This document shows positions 61,491 through 64,000 of a stretch of 64,000 nt of DNA, one piece after another. Made by a program: the position numbers and the translations under genes. This DNA comes from Isoetes taiwanensis. Lineage: Eukaryota; Streptophyta; Lycopodiopsida; Isoetales; Isoetaceae. The DNA lies in the NCBI GenBank assembly GCA_021234155.1, contig JAJEKV010000027.1:707109-771108 (forward strand), given 5' to 3'. Each line of letters opens with the position of its first letter. Within the stretch, counting starts at the first letter, position 1. Below the pieces are notes generated by a model, which saw only the letters and a list, made by a program, of their open reading frames with translations, did not search any database and was not told the origin of the DNA.

Positions 61491-64000
61491 ATTAGATCTT
61501 CTTCACAACTTAAAGCCCGAGGAAATTCCATTTTCTATGGCTTTAAGTGATGACCTCAGTCACGCTTGACCTTTAGGATTTTGAGAGGAAGTTGCCCAAA
61601 GACGTGCTCTATTTAAGGAAGTGTCCGAATATATTAAGGAAGCTTAATCCCTCCTGTGGACTCCAAATTCTTAGTTGTGGTATACTTTGCCCCTGAAGAA
61701 ACTCCTGGTCATCCCTTCAATTAGAACTTGATGTGATGTTGAAAAAGGTGAGATCATTCAATTTGTTCCGCGACTTGTTCTCTCAGTCACGAGCGTTGAG
61801 AGAAAATAAACCCTCCCGAAATCGGTGATCTCTTTAAGAAGATCGATCACCGGAGGGAGTGTAAGAATCTTCAATAATTCAACTAAAGGGAAGAGAGAAA
61901 GCCTTCTTCCTTCCGAGGCCAGAAAATCTGCTGGCAACATTTGGGTCAATTTGATCATGAGTGCGGCCTACAAGTAAGAAACCCGCCTTCACTTTTCAAA
62001 GATCCTAGCTCCACTAACATGGCACAAAGACGCAAAGAGTGTTTGTCTCTTTTGCTCTCTCGGTATTGCTTGCTGGTGTAAAGCACCGGGTGTAATTGCC
62101 TGCCTCGCATGTGACCTTAAGAAAGCAGGAATCATTGTAATTGTGAGGTCTTGGGTCACCATGTGCAAGTTTCTGACACGCTAAGAATACTTTGTACTTT
62201 AGACTTTGAAGACCATAGTCCTACAAGGTGGACTTTAATAAAACATTCTCCGCACATCTTTAGGAATGTTCAAGAAATGCGTAGAGGGCTTTTTTTGTCC
62301 ATTCCATCAATCACAATGTATATATTTGCAAGTGACGCTCAAGAGCTTTTTTCTCGCGGTTTGGTGCGCTTTTCTTCCTCACGCTTTGTTGTTCACTTTA
62401 TGTCTGCAAGGTTCTGCTGCACAATATCCTGAGAAGAAATCAGTCAAAAGCATTATCTTTAAACAAGTGAGATTGGAGAACATGAGCTTACTTTCTTCAA
62501 TTGCCTTTGCGCTTTCTTTTGACTTTTTAATTGTGACACTTTGAACAAAAATGTACATTCTATGTCTCCGGGAATTTTCACTAAACCAAATTCACTTTCC
62601 ATGGGGCCCGTGAAGTGGAGAAGAGATGTGTCAGCCGAGTGCAAGTCTCTTTGTACTCATTAAAAACATCTTTTTGGTGATGTTATCGCAAATGATACAT
62701 GTTCACCGCGGGCAGCCTTCTCACATGTTTCTAAAAATATTTCTCCATCCATTTACAAAGAAGGGGCATGCATGGTTATAAATCTTCTTGTCCAATAATG
62801 ATCATCAATTGCTGGGATTTTGTCAAATTTTGTGTATTCTACTAGATATTCCGTGGAACCTAAAACGTGGACAACCATAAAAGCATTTCCTCGCAAACTT
62901 CTTGACTGCTAATGTAGTGCAAGAAGGTGTTGCGGGTCTCCATCTTACATGAAGGCCAAATAGGCATTCCGTCAGCAATGTCATTGAACCCGTAGTTGTC
63001 TCAATTGCTCGAATTTAGCCATGTTAAATTTGTTGATGCAACCTAATGAGCAAAAGATTTACTCTCTAAAAAGTCTTCTCATTTTGTGCCTCTGCCCATA
63101 AGGTTTCTTCTTCTTACAGAGGAGCATGCTCTCGTAAACCAAAATCCACCTTGAATTTCTTGGTGGATTGGCTAGAGAATGGGGTACCCCCGCTGTACTC
63201 ACAGGTTCCCCATCCTCCTCAAGAGAGTTCTACCTGGGGTGACATCTCCCACCCTTAGTGGTGTGTGCTTTCAGAGGAGAAAATAAAACCACGGAAGTCG
63301 ACCCTGATAAGTGAGGTGCAAAGTGGTTGAATGAAGGAGGCCACCATATGATGTGCCAAATGAAAGTTGTTGTAGCGGCCTTCTGGCTGGAGTTCGCTCA
63401 AACATAAGTTCTTAAAGCAGACTGAATCAGAAACCCATGTGCTGTCACCACGTTTAGTGAAACAGGGTGTGTATTTGCAGGGTCGCCTTTCATTTGTAGT
63501 GAAACTGCAGTGGGAGAAGCATGGAGGATCCCCTGCAGCCCCCGAACGCAGCCAGACCGTATGTAAGTGAAGATGAGAAACAACAAACTACGTGAGGTAG
63601 TTTGCTCAAAAATTTGCTGAGGTCGGCCAGTGTCGGGGATGGTACAAATGCAGGGTGGAAGATTGCTACGTGCACTGTGTGAGGGTTGAAAGGTGTGGTG
63701 GCAAACGGTTTCCTACCGGACTTGGTGAGGGAAGGGGAAAGGTGGTGGCAGTCTGCTAGTTACTGGATCGGAGTAAGCCTCGAAGCAACAAAGACCTTGT
63801 CGAGGTAGGTGTTGAAGTTACACATCTCCGCCTTGTGTTCCATCCGGGCGTAGGTACTACGCAAACAAATGGTGGTGGAAGTTTGTTCAATAAGCTTGCT
63901 AACCATGTCAAACAACCCAAGAAAAATTGTGGGTCACATTAACTCACAAGTCGATTGGACTAATGATATTCAAGAATAAGCAAATGCTATTCCGGAATAG
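61491..64000. other. Repeat-like end of the window without recognised genes
   Basis: CpG-richer, broken frames, similar in texture to 5.6-29.6 kb. No element ends or protein motifs could be identified on either strand. Confidence 0.4.

Overview
This window is nuclear DNA from a seed plant. The evidence is spliced plant-type genes (a B-type cyclin with a plant destruction box, a B12D/complex I-type small protein, the 3' half of a myo-inositol oxygenase, part of a long-chain fatty-alcohol oxidase), a plant L1-type LINE, and hAT-, Mutator- and Helitron-like elements. Gene density is low and repeats dominate, as in large plant genomes; a gymnosperm is possible but nothing here proves it. There is no prokaryotic or organellar gene order.

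Layout: 1-4.7 kb is AT-rich and holds only one likely terminal exon (minus strand). 4.7-29.6 kb is CpG-richer, repeat-like DNA in which I recognise no intact gene. 29.6-31.3 kb is an almost pure purine tract. 31.3-35.4 kb has a broken fatty-alcohol oxidase fragment, a duplicated 79-bp exon-like unit, a 92-bp-arm inverted-repeat element and a 145-bp duplication. 35.56-35.97 kb is an intact two-exon B12D gene with a 887-bp hAT-type element about 440 bp upstream of its start. 38.5-39.7 kb carries the 3' exons of an unidentified gene.

The centre (40.5-50.5 kb) is a three-level nest. A myo-inositol oxygenase gene fragment has a roughly 9.6-kb LINE in what was a short intron of about 72 bp. The LINE is bounded by a 14-bp target duplication and an A-rich tail. 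Its ORF1 is in turn split by a roughly 1.07-kb Mutator-like element with a 9-10 bp target duplication. That element carries a degraded receptor-kinase fragment (membrane segment plus kinase N-lobe), so it is a Pack-MULE. The order of events can be read directly: gene, then LINE, then MULE.

51.8-53.7 kb is a ten-exon B-type cyclin with correct splice sites but at least three frame-disrupting indels. 54.5-55.2 kb is a degenerate tandem repeat with a TTGAC/GTCAA palindrome. 57.1-58.6 kb is a probable but unidentified multi-exon gene on the plus strand. 59.1-59.7 kb ends in a clear Helitron-type 3' terminus (hairpin plus CTAG/T). The remainder to 64 kb is repeat-like with one broken transposon-like protein fragment.

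Most recognisable coding sequences here carry indels. Either this is a pseudogene-rich interval or parts of the assembly have poor consensus; the two can be separated by re-sequencing. All identifications come from reading translations and motifs, without database searches.
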